Shown here one piece after another: positions 27,950 to 36,522 of a stretch of DNA of 64,000 bases. The notes under the pieces are model-generated. The model was not told the DNA's origin. It searched no databases and was given only the letters and a program-made list of their open reading frames with translations. A program made the translations under genes and the position numbers. Position 1 is the stretch's first letter. Every line of letters begins with the position of its first letter. This stretch comes from Shouchella miscanthi (GTDB lineage: Bacteria; Bacillota; Bacilli; Bacillales; Bacillaceae_D): NCBI RefSeq assembly GCF_007725405.1, contig NZ_CP042163.1, forward strand, positions 4,186,609 through 4,250,608. The letters run 5' to 3'.

Positions 27950-28894
27950 TCAAAATGGTAAATCTTGCTTTGACATAGGTGTTGTTGATTGTTTAGGAAA
28001 CATAGATTTGATACTAGAGACAGCTTGCTGATTATCAAAGATAATTTTTTTTAATTTTTTATACACTGTTGGGCTCATTGAGTACAATCTTGCATTACCG
28101 TGATCAGTGAATTCCTCTATATCAATAATTTCACGTTGAACAATTTTGGATAGCGCTGCTTCATACCTTTCACTTAAATAGTTCTCTAAGTTATTCTTAT
28201 CTTCCCACTTTTGAATTGCTAAAACGGTTTCATCAGCCATCCATCTTGCCCCAAACATTCGAATTTCATCTTCAACAACAAAAATAAGGAACAATTGTTC
28301 ATCTTTATCAAACTCTATTTCGCAAAATATATCAATTTCTGATAAATTATTTTTTACTGAATTATTTTTTACTTCAACTTCTAAATCAGCTGCATCTACC
28401 AATCTTCTTACTTCTTTTGTAATAAAATGTCGTATTTTTCTAGTATCATAGGTTCCGTATAATCCACGTTCATTGTTAGATAAATGCTCTCTATATTTTG
28501 ATACTAATCTACGTTCATCAATTAATTCCTCTGGTATAGGATTATCTATAAAGAAAATCCCTATTCCTCTTTGATGTTTTTCATAAAAAACATTAATTTC
28601 CTCAATAGTACCCGATTTATTATTTGCTGTTCTTGTACCAATCTTATTTCCAAATATAGCAATTAATATATCACTAGATCTTACTATTTGTTCGTTAATT
28701 ATTGCCTGACCACTTGAATTAACTGCATAAGAAGCTGTTGAATTGTTCTCCCATCTAATAGGCATTAAAACAATGTTGTTCGTGTCACTATGTTCATTAT
28801 TCCAATCTAAGATTAATCTTTCGACCTCATTTCGCTGTTCAAGAACATCGCTAGGAGATGCTATAAATATCTTGATTAACTTTACTAATTTCAT
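27950..28894 (-). CDS. DUF4062 (TIR-like) domain protein
   Basis: 314 residues. The N-terminal ~155 residues are a DUF4062 domain: KIFIASPSDVLEQRNEVERL, VLMPIRWEN, then SDILIAIFGNKIGT and SGTIEEINVF, a Rossmann-like fold related to TIR domains. The C-terminal half (about 185-300) is an unrecognised alpha/beta region with a possible winged-helix (ALSKIVQREIIDIEEF). DUF4062 is often N-terminal to effector or sensor modules in NLR-like and defence proteins. First gene of the operon; 89 bases separate it from the HEPN gene. Ribosome site AAGGGG is rather far from the ATG. Very AT-rich codon use suggests transfer. Confidence 0.72.
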   Translation of the reverse strand: MKLVKLIKIFIASPSDVLEQRNEVERLILDWNNEHSDTNNIVLMPIRWENNSTASYAVNSSGQAIINEQIVRSSDILIAIFGNKIGTRTANNKSGTIEEINVFYEKHQRGIGIFFIDNPIPEELIDERRLVSKYREHLSNNERGLYGTYDTRKIRHFITKEVRRLVDAADLEVEVKNNSVKNNLSEIDIFCEIEFDKDEQLFLIFVVEDEIRMFGARWMADETVLAIQKWEDKNNLENYLSERYEAALSKIVQREIIDIEEFTDHGNARLYSMSPTVYKKLKKIIFDNQQAVSSIKSMFPKQSTTPMSKQDLPF

Positions 28895-29127
28895 AGAGTT
28901 TTAAACACCCCTTAAATTTTTGAGTCCTTATTATTTTCTGTGAAACTGGTTTATTTTGACCTTTTTTGTTTTTCATTAAATTTCCTGTCACATTGAGGAA
29001 TGCAAATTGACGCATCCTCTAGCCTTTCAAAAATCAATTTATTGGTCTTCCTTTTTTCGTTTAGAAATATTTTCTTCTATTGTAACTATTATAAGCACCA
29101 ATTTACCATATTTTTCTCCAAAAACGG
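28895..29127. other. Spacer between the defence-like operon and hag
   Basis: AT-rich, no gene. It should contain the promoter of the minus-strand three-gene operon, but I could not pick an unambiguous one. Confidence 0.4.
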
Positions 29128-29159
29128 AAAAAAGAGGACAAAAATTATCGTTTGTCCTC
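29128..29159 (-). terminator. Terminator of hag
   Basis: GAGGACAAA / TTTGTCCTC stem, 8-base loop, followed on the minus strand by six T. Confidence 0.9.
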
Positions 29160-29204
29160 AAAACTTTATTATTTGATTTGTTAACCTAGAAGCTGCAACA
29201 CTTG

Positions 29205-30722
29205 CTACGGTGCTTGGTTCGCTTGCGCAAGCATAGATTGTGATGCTTGAGACAAGATGTTTTGTTTCGTGAACTCCATGATTACCTTTGCCATGTCTAC
29301 ATCACGAATACGTGATTCAGCAGCTTGAAGATTTTCAGAAGAGTTGTCAAGGTTAGAGATTGTGTGCTCAAGACGGTTTTGGCCAAGTTGAGAACGCTCC
29401 TTAGATACATTGTCAATAGCAGTTTGAAGAGTAGTGATTGCAGCAGACGCACTCTCATGTGTAGATACATCCAAAGCATTTTCAGTTTGAGCATTACTAG
29501 TTCCATCAGTAACTTTTAGGTGCTCATTTAAGCCACCTTTAGATGTAATGCCTAGTGCAGATGCTCTCATATCAGAAATATTGATTTGAAGACTTTGTCC
29601 TGTATTAGCACCAATTTGGAGTTCTGATTTGAATTCAGCCGGGTTAGCTTTTACAGAGAAAGAATTTCCACTAGCAACATCTTCAGTTAGAGTAATTGAA
29701 TCATTATTCACTGCTGCAGTTACTGCTAAATCACCACTACCATTGATGCTCTTCAGTAAATTCGTAGTGGTTTCTGTTGAATTACTACCAATTACAAATT
29801 GGTTTCCAGTAGGTTCACCTTCTTCAATTGCAGTGAATCTCACCCCATTGATCTCAATAGATTCTCCGGCCTTGAAGTTTTCTGTAATAGTTATAGATGT
29901 TTGTCCTGTTTGTGCTACAGTAGCATCTCTACCACCTGTTAAACCTTGCTCAGATAGATTACCAACTGTTCTATCTCCATCAGTAATTTTTAGACTAACA
30001 GCGTTCTTAACATCTTCTGATGCGCTATTATATAAATCTTGAATATCCTGTTGAGTTAACTCAACTGTGGCACCATCTTTAACGCCTGCTGTAATGATAA
30101 TTTTACCTTGATCAATACTTATACTCGCATCTACATCCTCATCCAGATCAGGATTATCCGTTACTTCAATACTTAACCCATTTCCTTCCACATCTGAATC
30201 TTTAGCAGTAAAGGTCATTCCAGCATGAGTTGTAGATGCTTTTGTTGCTTCAGTAGCTAATTGACTTGTTCTCCCTTGACTGACATCAACAGAACCTTTA
30301 CCTTCTTGACCTTGAAGCAATTTTTTGTTGTTAAATTCAGTCGTATTGCCAATACGATTAATCTCTGATGTTAATGAATTAATCTCATCTTGAATGTTTT
30401 GTGTATCCTGTTCAGTATTTGTACCATTAGAAGCCTGAGTTGCAAGCTCCCGCATACGTTGAAGTATATTTTGAGTTTCGGTCAAAGCACCCTCAGCGGT
30501 TTGAATCATGGAAATTCCATCTTGGGCATTACGACTTGCTTGATCCAAACCTCGAACTTGCGCGCGCATTTTTTCAGAGATCGCAAGTCCAGCAGCGTCA
30601 TCGCCGGCACGGTTAATGCGAAGACCTGAAGATAGTTTTTCTTGTGCCTTTGCCGCCATTCCTTGATTTACGCCAAGTTGACGGTGAGCGTTCATTGCGC
30701 TCAAGTTGTTGTTGATAATCAT
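29205..30722 (-). CDS. hag: Flagellin, ending at an amber codon eight codons early
   Basis: 505-residue flagellar filament subunit. The N-terminal D0/D1 ([40 protein letters not shown]) and C-terminal D1/D0 ([20 protein letters not shown]) are canonical, with a large Thr/Asp-rich variable domain (about residues 140-395). The frame stops with TAG right after QANQAP, but in the same frame the DNA continues QVLQLLG and TAA at 29181-29183, which is the normal flagellin terminus (CAG changed to TAG). The full-length form would be 513 residues, 29181-30722. csrA lies directly upstream on the same strand. No clear SigD promoter seen in the 88-base gap. Confidence 0.92.
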   Translation of the reverse strand: MIINNNLSAMNAHRQLGVNQGMAAKAQEKLSSGLRINRAGDDAAGLAISEKMRAQVRGLDQASRNAQDGISMIQTAEGALTETQNILQRMRELATQASNGTNTEQDTQNIQDEINSLTSEINRIGNTTEFNNKKLLQGQEGKGSVDVSQGRTSQLATEATKASTTHAGMTFTAKDSDVEGNGLSIEVTDNPDLDEDVDASISIDQGKIIITAGVKDGATVELTQQDIQDLYNSASEDVKNAVSLKITDGDRTVGNLSEQGLTGGRDATVAQTGQTSITITENFKAGESIEINGVRFTAIEEGEPTGNQFVIGSNSTETTTNLLKSINGSGDLAVTAAVNNDSITLTEDVASGNSFSVKANPAEFKSELQIGANTGQSLQINISDMRASALGITSKGGLNEHLKVTDGTSNAQTENALDVSTHESASAAITTLQTAIDNVSKERSQLGQNRLEHTISNLDNSSENLQAAESRIRDVDMAKVIMEFTKQNILSQASQSMLAQANQAP

Positions 30723-30810
30723 TTCTTAACACACCCTTATGTTTTTTATTTTTCAACATCGATACGGTAAAGCATTTATTCACACTCGCAGAATTGCGAA
30801 GGTTTGACCA

Positions 30811-31047
30811 TTAATCTAATTGATTCTGATTGCTCTCTTCTTGCTGTGCTACGAAAATTTCTCCACGAATAATTGGAATGTGCTTAGGTACATCGAAATG
30901 AAGTTTTACAGACATACCTTCTACTTTGACCAAAGTAACCTTAATATCGTCTCCAATCATTACGGACTCATCTACGCCTCTTTGCAAAACTAGTCCCGTG
31001 TTATACAGTTTTTTGTGCTTAGGCTTTCGATTACCTTTTGGCTTCAT
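30811..31047 (-). CDS. csrA: CsrA, translational regulator, with N-terminal extension
   Basis: Small RNA-binding dimer that represses translation of hag mRNA in Bacillus. The core LVLQRGVDESVMIGDDIKVT, VKLHFDVPKHIPIIRGEI fits CsrA (usual length 60-75). Here it has about 18 extra basic residues at the N-terminus (MKPKGNRKPKHKKLYNTG), and the first strand thus does not begin at Met. The start ATG is well supported by AAGGAGG at 7 bases. An internal Met at the usual CsrA start is absent, so the extension is real. It sits directly upstream of hag, its usual target; the partner fliW is not in the window. Confidence 0.82.
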   Translation of the reverse strand: MKPKGNRKPKHKKLYNTGLVLQRGVDESVMIGDDIKVTLVKVEGMSVKLHFDVPKHIPIIRGEIFVAQQEESNQNQLD

Positions 31048-31268
31048 CTCATGCCCTCCTTGGCTGTGTATTACTTTTTTAAAATTAAAGGGCTTTTTGT
31101 TCGAGAAATTATTAAACTCCTCTACACTATAAAATTTTTTATCAAATTGTGTCGTATCAAGGCGAATTATATTTCAAATCTACATGAACTTGTTGAAAAG
31201 TAGTTACAGAAGCGTATAATGAAAAATTGTCACTTCCATGTGATAAAAACAAATTCTTGGGGGAAATT

Positions 31269-31820
31269 ATGAAAAAAATATTAGTAAGTAGTATTATTGC
31301 ATCTGCGGTATTTATTGGTCTTAACAATTCATCAGCTTTTGCTGAGGAAATAAGTATTTCAACTGAACATCAACAGGTTATTGAAGATAATTTATCTGAT
31401 GACCTAAGTGAGAATGAAATGAAAAATCTCAATAATACTATTGATTTTGCTGAGACTTCTAATGAAGAAATTGGAGCACGTTTTGTTACTCACGCAGCGA
31501 GAGGAACCGCAAAAGCAGTTGGTGTAAGATCGGGGGCAAAATACATAGTATCTGCGGCAGCTGAAACACATAGGTTGAAATTTGGTTGGACCGTAACGGC
31601 AACAGCTGAGCTATCAAATTATAACAACGGTAACCACACTCATAAAATTAAAGGGTCAACCGACGCTGCACTTGGTGGAAAAAAAGCTACATCAATTATT
31701 AACCGAAATATGTCGTTAAGTTCAAAGGGAAGTGCCTATTGGGCTAAGGGGATACATACGGCAGCCTATGGTGCGCAAATTGACTCTGGTGTAACTGGTG
31801 ATATAACATATCTTAGATAA
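31269..31820 (+). CDS. Secreted protein of unknown function
   Basis: 183 residues with a signal peptide cleaved at SAFA-EE (about residue 26), an acidic pro-like segment (residues 27-70) and a Gly/Ala/Thr-rich C-terminal domain (RFVTHAARGTAKAVGVRSG onward) containing GNHTHKIKG. The longer frame starts 14 codons upstream without a ribosome site; ATG 31269 has GGGGGAA. The acidic-then-basic arrangement resembles a propeptide and mature peptide, but I recognise no family. Codon use is AT-rich like the next two genes. A terminator follows at 31844. Confidence 0.7.
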   Translation: MKKILVSSIIASAVFIGLNNSSAFAEEISISTEHQQVIEDNLSDDLSENEMKNLNNTIDFAETSNEEIGARFVTHAARGTAKAVGVRSGAKYIVSAAAETHRLKFGWTVTATAELSNYNNGNHTHKIKGSTDAALGGKKATSIINRNMSLSSKGSAYWAKGIHTAAYGAQIDSGVTGDITYLR

Positions 31821-31843
31821 GAGATTTAGTATTAAGTAAAAAT

Positions 31844-31875
31844 AGTGGTGGAGGGAGTTTACCTCCACTACTTTT
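31844..31875 (+). terminator. Terminator after the secreted protein gene
   Basis: 11-base stem AGTGGTGGAGG / CCTCCACTACT with one G-T pair, followed by TTTT. It lies just before the lipoprotein start, so the downstream genes may be read only by leak-through or from their own promoter. Confidence 0.8.
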
Positions 31876-31892
31876 AAGAAAGAGAGTTTAGT

Positions 31893-32801
31893 ATGAAGAA
31901 ATTATTTAAATTTGCTTTTATAGCATTATCTATATTTATTTTTCATGCCTGTACGAGTATAGAACAGGATGTGCAATATTCTCAAGTTGAATCAACTGAA
32001 TCAGTAATTAAAGAAAATAAGGACCATTTTAAATATCTAGATGAACAAGCCATTAAAGCTGGTATACAGAATAGAGTATATATTGAAAGTGAACAATTTA
32101 ATGAGAAAGTAGTTGGTAAACATGATAAATATTACCCTATTCACATTAAAGATGATTCCATTCGGGATAATTTAAATTTAGAAATTAGTATTGATAATTC
32201 AAAGGATGAAAAATTAAATCTAATGCTGTATTTTTTTATTGAAGGTGAACTTAATAGCTTTAGTAAATTTGAAGCAGTTGCAAATACAAATAGTACATTC
32301 GAAATGCCTTTATATACGGATACAAAGGACTTAGAAGAAATTACTGTCGTACAGATTGACTTAGACGCTGGTGAAAAAACATACAGTGAACTTAACGCGA
32401 GTGTAGCTCGTATTATAGTTTCAGATAATGAAGATATATTCGAGGATGAAAGTATAGAAGTTGTTTCGCGATCAGAAGAATTTAAAAGTCACACTTATGA
32501 GATCGAAGATGATTCTAAAGGCGGACATACTCACAAATTATTAGTTAGTAGTGGAAACAATTTTATGAATATAACGGTCACTCACTTTACTGAAGACGGT
32601 GAATATAGTAATTTAACTTTTAATGAAGAGATAAAATCAGAAGAAAGTATTTCTTATAACATTAATAGAATTGATGGGAAAAGAAACTATTTACTAATAC
32701 AGAATAATTACGGACTAGAAGTTATATCAGATTTAAAATCAGCTATTATTCAAGATGTTGATTATATGACGACAGATGGTTATATAATAGAGATTTATTA
32801 A
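31893..32801 (+). CDS. Predicted lipoprotein of unknown function
   Basis: 302 residues; signal peptide with lipobox FHAC (Cys20). The mature protein is very acidic and rich in Ser, Glu, Asn. A segment GGHTHKLLVSSG near residue 210 is similar to GNHTHKIKGS of the preceding secreted protein, which may be chance or hint at a shared fold. No domain recognised. Ribosome site AGAAAGAGAG; eleven bases precede the next gene, so they form an operon. Confidence 0.7.
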   Translation: MKKLFKFAFIALSIFIFHACTSIEQDVQYSQVESTESVIKENKDHFKYLDEQAIKAGIQNRVYIESEQFNEKVVGKHDKYYPIHIKDDSIRDNLNLEISIDNSKDEKLNLMLYFFIEGELNSFSKFEAVANTNSTFEMPLYTDTKDLEEITVVQIDLDAGEKTYSELNASVARIIVSDNEDIFEDESIEVVSRSEEFKSHTYEIEDDSKGGHTHKLLVSSGNNFMNITVTHFTEDGEYSNLTFNEEIKSEESISYNINRIDGKRNYLLIQNNYGLEVISDLKSAIIQDVDYMTTDGYIIEIY

Positions 32802-32812
32802 GGAGGGAGAGC

Positions 32813-33298
32813 TTGACTAACAAAGAGATAACGATTTATCAAATTTTTTGTGGCACGGGTTTGTTTATTTTTTTGTTGTTAAGTCATGAAATTAATTCAA
32901 TAATCATTAAAAAATTGTTATCAAACCAAATACTTTTTGTATCAGCCAACAACATTCACATAATTATAAACCTAACTTTCGTTTTAATTTTATTGTTGTT
33001 AGAAAATAAAAAGAAAGATGCCTTTTTAATGAAGGTAGATAATAAAAAATACTTGACATTACCTTGGTGTTGCTTTTTTATCTTTAGTCTAGGGTTAACT
33101 TTTGTTCTTGTGAGTTTAAATCTCTTTAATAAGACCGCAGTTTTGATATTGGTCTCTTTAATGTCTATTTTTATATATTATCCAGTTTTCACAACTCTTC
33201 GTTTCTTTTTATTTAATAAAAGAAATAACCTTTCAAATAATAGAAACTCCTTAATCGCTGCATACATAGCACTAATTATCATAGTTTTTCTTATTTAA
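32813..33298 (+). CDS. Four-helix membrane protein of unknown function
   Basis: 161 residues with four predicted membrane helices (about 10-28, 45-63, 80-105, 110-130, with a possible last one at 143-160) and basic loops. TTG start at 32813 directly follows AAGGAGGGAGA after the lipoprotein stop, which settles the start. Last gene of the AT-rich trio; probably an integral-membrane partner of the lipoprotein (inference). Confidence 0.65.
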   Translation: MTNKEITIYQIFCGTGLFIFLLLSHEINSIIIKKLLSNQILFVSANNIHIIINLTFVLILLLLENKKKDAFLMKVDNKKYLTLPWCCFFIFSLGLTFVLVSLNLFNKTAVLILVSLMSIFIYYPVFTTLRFFLFNKRNNLSNNRNSLIAAYIALIIIVFLI

Positions 33299-33403
33299 AC
33301 CGTTGATTTTTAGTGCTACACCTGCATTTTTTAAGACATTCTATTGTTTATCCAACCGAATTCATTTAATTTTTTTATATTTTTCCAATATACACAACCT
33401 CAT

Positions 33404-33883
33404 TTACTTATGGTACGGTTCTCCTCTATTAATCCGGAAACTCCTATAAACCTGCTCCAGCAAAACGAGCTTCATCAACTGATGAGGGAACGTCATTTTA
33501 GAAAAAGAAAGCCATTCATCCGCTCGCGCATAGACATTATCAGAAAGTCCGAGTGACCCGCCAATCACAAAAGCGATTTTACTTTTTCCGTATGTACCGA
33601 GCTGCTCAATACTTTTAGCAAGCTGCTCGCTTGTCTTCATTTTTCCTTCAATTGCTAGGGCAATGACGTACGTATCTGCATCAATTTTTGCAAGGATCCG
33701 TTCTCCTTCTTTCTTCTTGACGATACGCATGTCTTCTTCGCTTAAATGCTCTGGTGCTTTTTCATCTGCTACTTCAATCTCTTGGATTTTAGCGTAGGCG
33801 CTAAGTCTTTTTTTGTATTCGTCGATCCCTGAACGTAAATATTTTTCCTTCAGCTTCCCAACAGTAATGACACTAATATTCAC
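33404..33883 (-). CDS. rlmH: 23S rRNA pseudouridine-1915 N3-methyltransferase
   Basis: 159-residue SPOUT methyltransferase (YydA/YbeA) that methylates pseudouridine in helix 69 of 70S ribosomes. The C-terminal knot has [11 protein letters not shown] and [20 protein letters not shown]-terminus [15 protein letters not shown] is typical. The start ATG follows AAAGGAAG. Upstream is a cluster of DnaA boxes, as known for yydA of B. subtilis. Confidence 0.95.
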   Translation of the reverse strand: MNISVITVGKLKEKYLRSGIDEYKKRLSAYAKIQEIEVADEKAPEHLSEEDMRIVKKKEGERILAKIDADTYVIALAIEGKMKTSEQLAKSIEQLGTYGKSKIAFVIGGSLGLSDNVYARADEWLSFSKMTFPHQLMKLVLLEQVYRSFRINRGEPYHK

Positions 33884-33884
33884 T

Positions 33885-34203
33885 TGTGTATAACTTCCTT
33901 TCCCATTTCCTTTCTCCTGTTATCCTCTGTGTATAACACAAAAGTGAAGAGGATAACACTTATCCACATGATTTATCCACATATCAACAATGTGGGTATC
34001 TGATTATTTTGTTAGTGTATAGACTGCTTTTTCTTCGCAAAATTGGCATGTTCGTGGTTCTTTTGCTTGTTCGACAATGGGTGCCGTTTCCCATTCATCC
34101 ACAGCGACATCCAATGCTAGTTCAATATGCTCTTCACATGCTGCTATCATCGTGCACGTCCTTCCATTTTTCATTCTTTCAGTATAGCATTTTGTTATCC
34201 ACA
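33885..34203. other. DnaA-box cluster in front of rlmH
   Basis: Three perfect TTATCCACA boxes (33960-33968, 33973-33981, 34195-34203), two with one mismatch (TGTGTATAA at 33885-33893 and 33928-33936) and one with two (33991-33999). A 10-base inverted repeat GTTATCCTCT / AGAGGATAAC (33919-33928, 33948-33957) lies in the same spacer. B. subtilis has an oriC-proximal DnaA-box cluster at the same gene. Confidence 0.85.
34004..34150 (-). CDS. CxxH/CxxC small protein (BA_5709 type)
   Basis: 48 residues: MIAACEEHIELALDVAVDE, then TAP and the C-terminal CQFCEEKAVYTLTK. The CxxH/CxxC pair suggests a bound zinc. The family sits between rlmH and htrA in many Bacilli; function unknown. ATG at 34150 has AAGGA at 8 bases; the 24-codon upstream extension has no ribosome site. 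Confidence 0.85.
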   Translation of the reverse strand: MIAACEEHIELALDVAVDEWETAPIVEQAKEPRTCQFCEEKAVYTLTK

Positions 34204-34220
34204 GTCCAAAGCGTTCTTGC

Positions 34221-34255
34221 AAAAAAAAGAACCCCTTTCTTTATGAAAGAGGTTC
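34221..34255 (-). terminator. Terminator of the wal-htrA operon
   Basis: GAACC...GGTTC hairpin with an inner CTTTC/GAAAG stem, followed on the minus strand by eight T, directly after the htrA stop. Confidence 0.88.
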
Positions 34256-34265
34256 ACTTACCGTC

Positions 34266-35486
34266 TTATACATCTGGTTGCTCCGTTAGTGTCACATCAA
34301 CGGTTTCTTCTGTACCGCCACGATAAAGGGTAACAGAGATCGTATCACCAATAGTATTTTCACGATAGAGCATATGTCTTAAATCTTGTGCATTTTCAAT
34401 GGTTTCACCATCAATGCCAACAATGACATCTTGCTCTTGGATACCTGCGTTTGCAGCCGGGCTACCAGGGGAAACGTTCACTACCACAATTCCTTCGGTT
34501 ATATCTTCAGGTAAGCCAAGGGATTCCTGCAGTGCAGCTGTTGGAAATTCATTTAAATTACGTAAGGTAATGCCTAGAGAAGGTCGTCTTACCTCTCCTG
34601 TTGTCTCTAATTCTTCAATAACAGGCTGGACAATTGCAGATGGAATGGCAAAGCCTAATCCTTCCGCAACACCGGAAATTTTCATTGAATTAATGCCAAT
34701 CACTTCACCATTTATGTTAATTAATGCACCACCACTGTTACCAGGGTTAATGGCTGCATCTGTTTGCAGTACTTCGGCATTCCAATCAGCTTGACCGTTT
34801 CCAGTCGTATCAATTGGAATACTTCTTTCTGTTGCGCTAATAATCCCTTGGGTGACGCTACCAGCAAATTCTAGGCCCAGTGGGTTTCCAATTGCAATCG
34901 CCGGCTCACCAACGCTTAATGAATCGGAATCACCGAATGAAGCGACTGTATCAACATCATCGGAACTAATTCGTAGTACAGCTAAATCTGTCAATTCGTC
35001 TTCACCAATCACTTCTGCTTCTACTCTCGTGCCATCGGTTAAGGCTACTTCTACTTCCGTAGCACCATCAATGACGTGTTGGTTTGTTACGATGTATGCG
35101 TATTCCCCTTCTGCTTTATAAATCACACCTGATCCAGTACCACTCTCGCTTGCATCCCCTTCACCGAATAAATCGGATTGCTGAAGATTAATGACACCAA
35201 CAACCGCATCGGAAACTTCATTCACAATATCCGTTACAGCGGAATTGACATCTAAATTAATGACATTTGAATCGACTTGTTCCGTTTGAGGTTCAGCAAT
35301 GGTATCTGTATTTTCTTCAACATTGTCATCGAATGGAGCTAGGTTTGACAATAATGGTGAGGCAATCAATACAAGCGCTGCACCGATAATTGCCCCGCCA
35401 AAAGCAGAAAATCCTGCAACTTTACCATTACTCGTTCCTTGCTTCGGTTCCTTATAGCGAGAATCATTTCCATCGTAATAACCCAT
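34266..35486 (-). CDS. htrA: HtrA-family membrane serine protease
   Basis: 406-residue surface protease/chaperone (YyxA/HtrC position). Cytosolic N-tail, one membrane anchor (about residues 24-48), acidic linker, trypsin-like domain with catalytic His (NQHVIDG), Asp (DLAVLRI) and Ser (NPGNSGGALI), then a C-terminal PDZ domain (SPAANAGIQEQDVIVGIDG). It follows walJ after a 199-base spacer that contains a palindrome and a -10 box, so it has its own promoter besides possible read-through from the wal operon. Confidence 0.92.
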   Translation of the reverse strand: MGYYDGNDSRYKEPKQGTSNGKVAGFSAFGGAIIGAALVLIASPLLSNLAPFDDNVEENTDTIAEPQTEQVDSNVINLDVNSAVTDIVNEVSDAVVGVINLQQSDLFGEGDASESGTGSGVIYKAEGEYAYIVTNQHVIDGATEVEVALTDGTRVEAEVIGEDELTDLAVLRISSDDVDTVASFGDSDSLSVGEPAIAIGNPLGLEFAGSVTQGIISATERSIPIDTTGNGQADWNAEVLQTDAAINPGNSGGALININGEVIGINSMKISGVAEGLGFAIPSAIVQPVIEELETTGEVRRPSLGITLRNLNEFPTAALQESLGLPEDITEGIVVVNVSPGSPAANAGIQEQDVIVGIDGETIENAQDLRHMLYRENTIGDTISVTLYRGGTEETVDVTLTEQPDV

Positions 35487-35530
35487 TGCCCTTTACCCCT
35501 TCCATTTCAGCTCTCTAACCATTTTCCTAC

Positions 35531-35565
35531 ATTATACCCATTTAACCTAATTCTTCTAGGTTAAA
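35531..35565 (-). promoter_or_regulatory. htrA promoter region with palindrome
   Basis: A 9-base perfect inverted repeat TTTAACCTA / TAGGTTAAA (35541-35565, 7-base spacer) lies immediately upstream of a TATAAT -10 box (35536-35531). No consensus -35 is seen, so an activator or stress regulator site is likely. Confidence 0.5.
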
Positions 35566-35685
35566 ACCGGGAATTAAATGATTTTTGTAGTTCTTTTAAC
35601 ATTTGTTTAGAAAGAGAGGCTAATCATGAGAAATAAACAAAATTTGTATGGTCTATTACGTAACTATTTACGTTTTTCGTTGCTT

Positions 35686-36480
35686 TTAAACCACGCACAA
35701 TGCGGTTGGGCTATATGGGTCAGTGTCATGAAGATGAATGGCTTTCCCTACTTGATGACCTTCTTGTTCAAGCACTTGTTTAACGGTCATTCGTGCTAAA
35801 TCTTTCATATTGTTATCTAAGCTTAAATGAGCAAGATACACATGAATCGGCGTATCATCGACTATATCGTGTAATGCTAGAGCAGCATCTTCATTTGACA
35901 CATGCCCCATATCGCTTAAAATGCGTCTTTTTACATTCCATGGATATCTACCAACCCGTAGCATATTTAAATCGTGGTTGGATTCAAACACGTATGAATT
36001 CGCACCAGCGATGGTTTTTTTTATCCGTTCGCTCACATAGCCCATGTCTGTTGCAATCACAAGCTTACGCCCTTCATGACGGAAACAGTAAAACATCGGA
36101 TCAGCAGCATCGTGGGACACACCAAATGATTCTACTTCAAGATCGCCGAATTGTTTAACTGTTTCTTGATTAAAATGGAATTTTTGATCGGTGTTTAATT
36201 GACCGATTTGCTTTTCCATCGCTTTCCACGTTTTTTCGTTCGCGTAGATTGGCAAGTTGTGTTTACGGGCAAATATGCCTGCACCTTTTATATGGTCACT
36301 ATGTTCATGGGTCACAAGTAAGGCATCTAGTTGCTTTGGATCACGATCAATCTTTTTAAAGAGCTCGTCCATTTTCTTTCCAGTTAACCCTGCATCCACT
36401 AAAATTTTTTGCGATGGAGTCTCCACATACATCGCATTTCCTGTACTACCGCTTGCAAGCACACTGAAACGCATAGCCAT
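35686..36480 (-). CDS. walJ: WalJ metallo-beta-lactamase-fold protein
   Basis: 264-residue MBL-fold hydrolase (YycJ), known to affect cell-wall/DNA replication coordination, probably a 5'-exonuclease type. Metal motif [10 protein letters not shown] near residue 58, DMGYVSE and GHVSNEDAA follow. Last core gene of the walRKHIJ operon, 42 bases after walI. Length is normal. Confidence 0.94.
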   Translation of the reverse strand: MAMRFSVLASGSTGNAMYVETPSQKILVDAGLTGKKMDELFKKIDRDPKQLDALLVTHEHSDHIKGAGIFARKHNLPIYANEKTWKAMEKQIGQLNTDQKFHFNQETVKQFGDLEVESFGVSHDAADPMFYCFRHEGRKLVIATDMGYVSERIKKTIAGANSYVFESNHDLNMLRVGRYPWNVKRRILSDMGHVSNEDAALALHDIVDDTPIHVYLAHLSLDNNMKDLARMTVKQVLEQEGHQVGKAIHLHDTDPYSPTALCVV

Positions 36481-36522
36481 CTTACGTCCTCCTTAATTCT
36501 ATTACTCTCTCAAAAAAGAGGA

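Noticed and set aside
30723..30810. SigD promoter for hag
   Set aside because: No TAAA-N15-GCCGATAT match could be found; hag may be transcribed from upstream of csrA or from a diverged promoter.
35624..35800. Plus-strand ORF starting MRNKQNLYGLLRNYLRF next to walJ
   Set aside because: It has a weak ribosome site, but most of it runs antisense through walJ and composition is poor.
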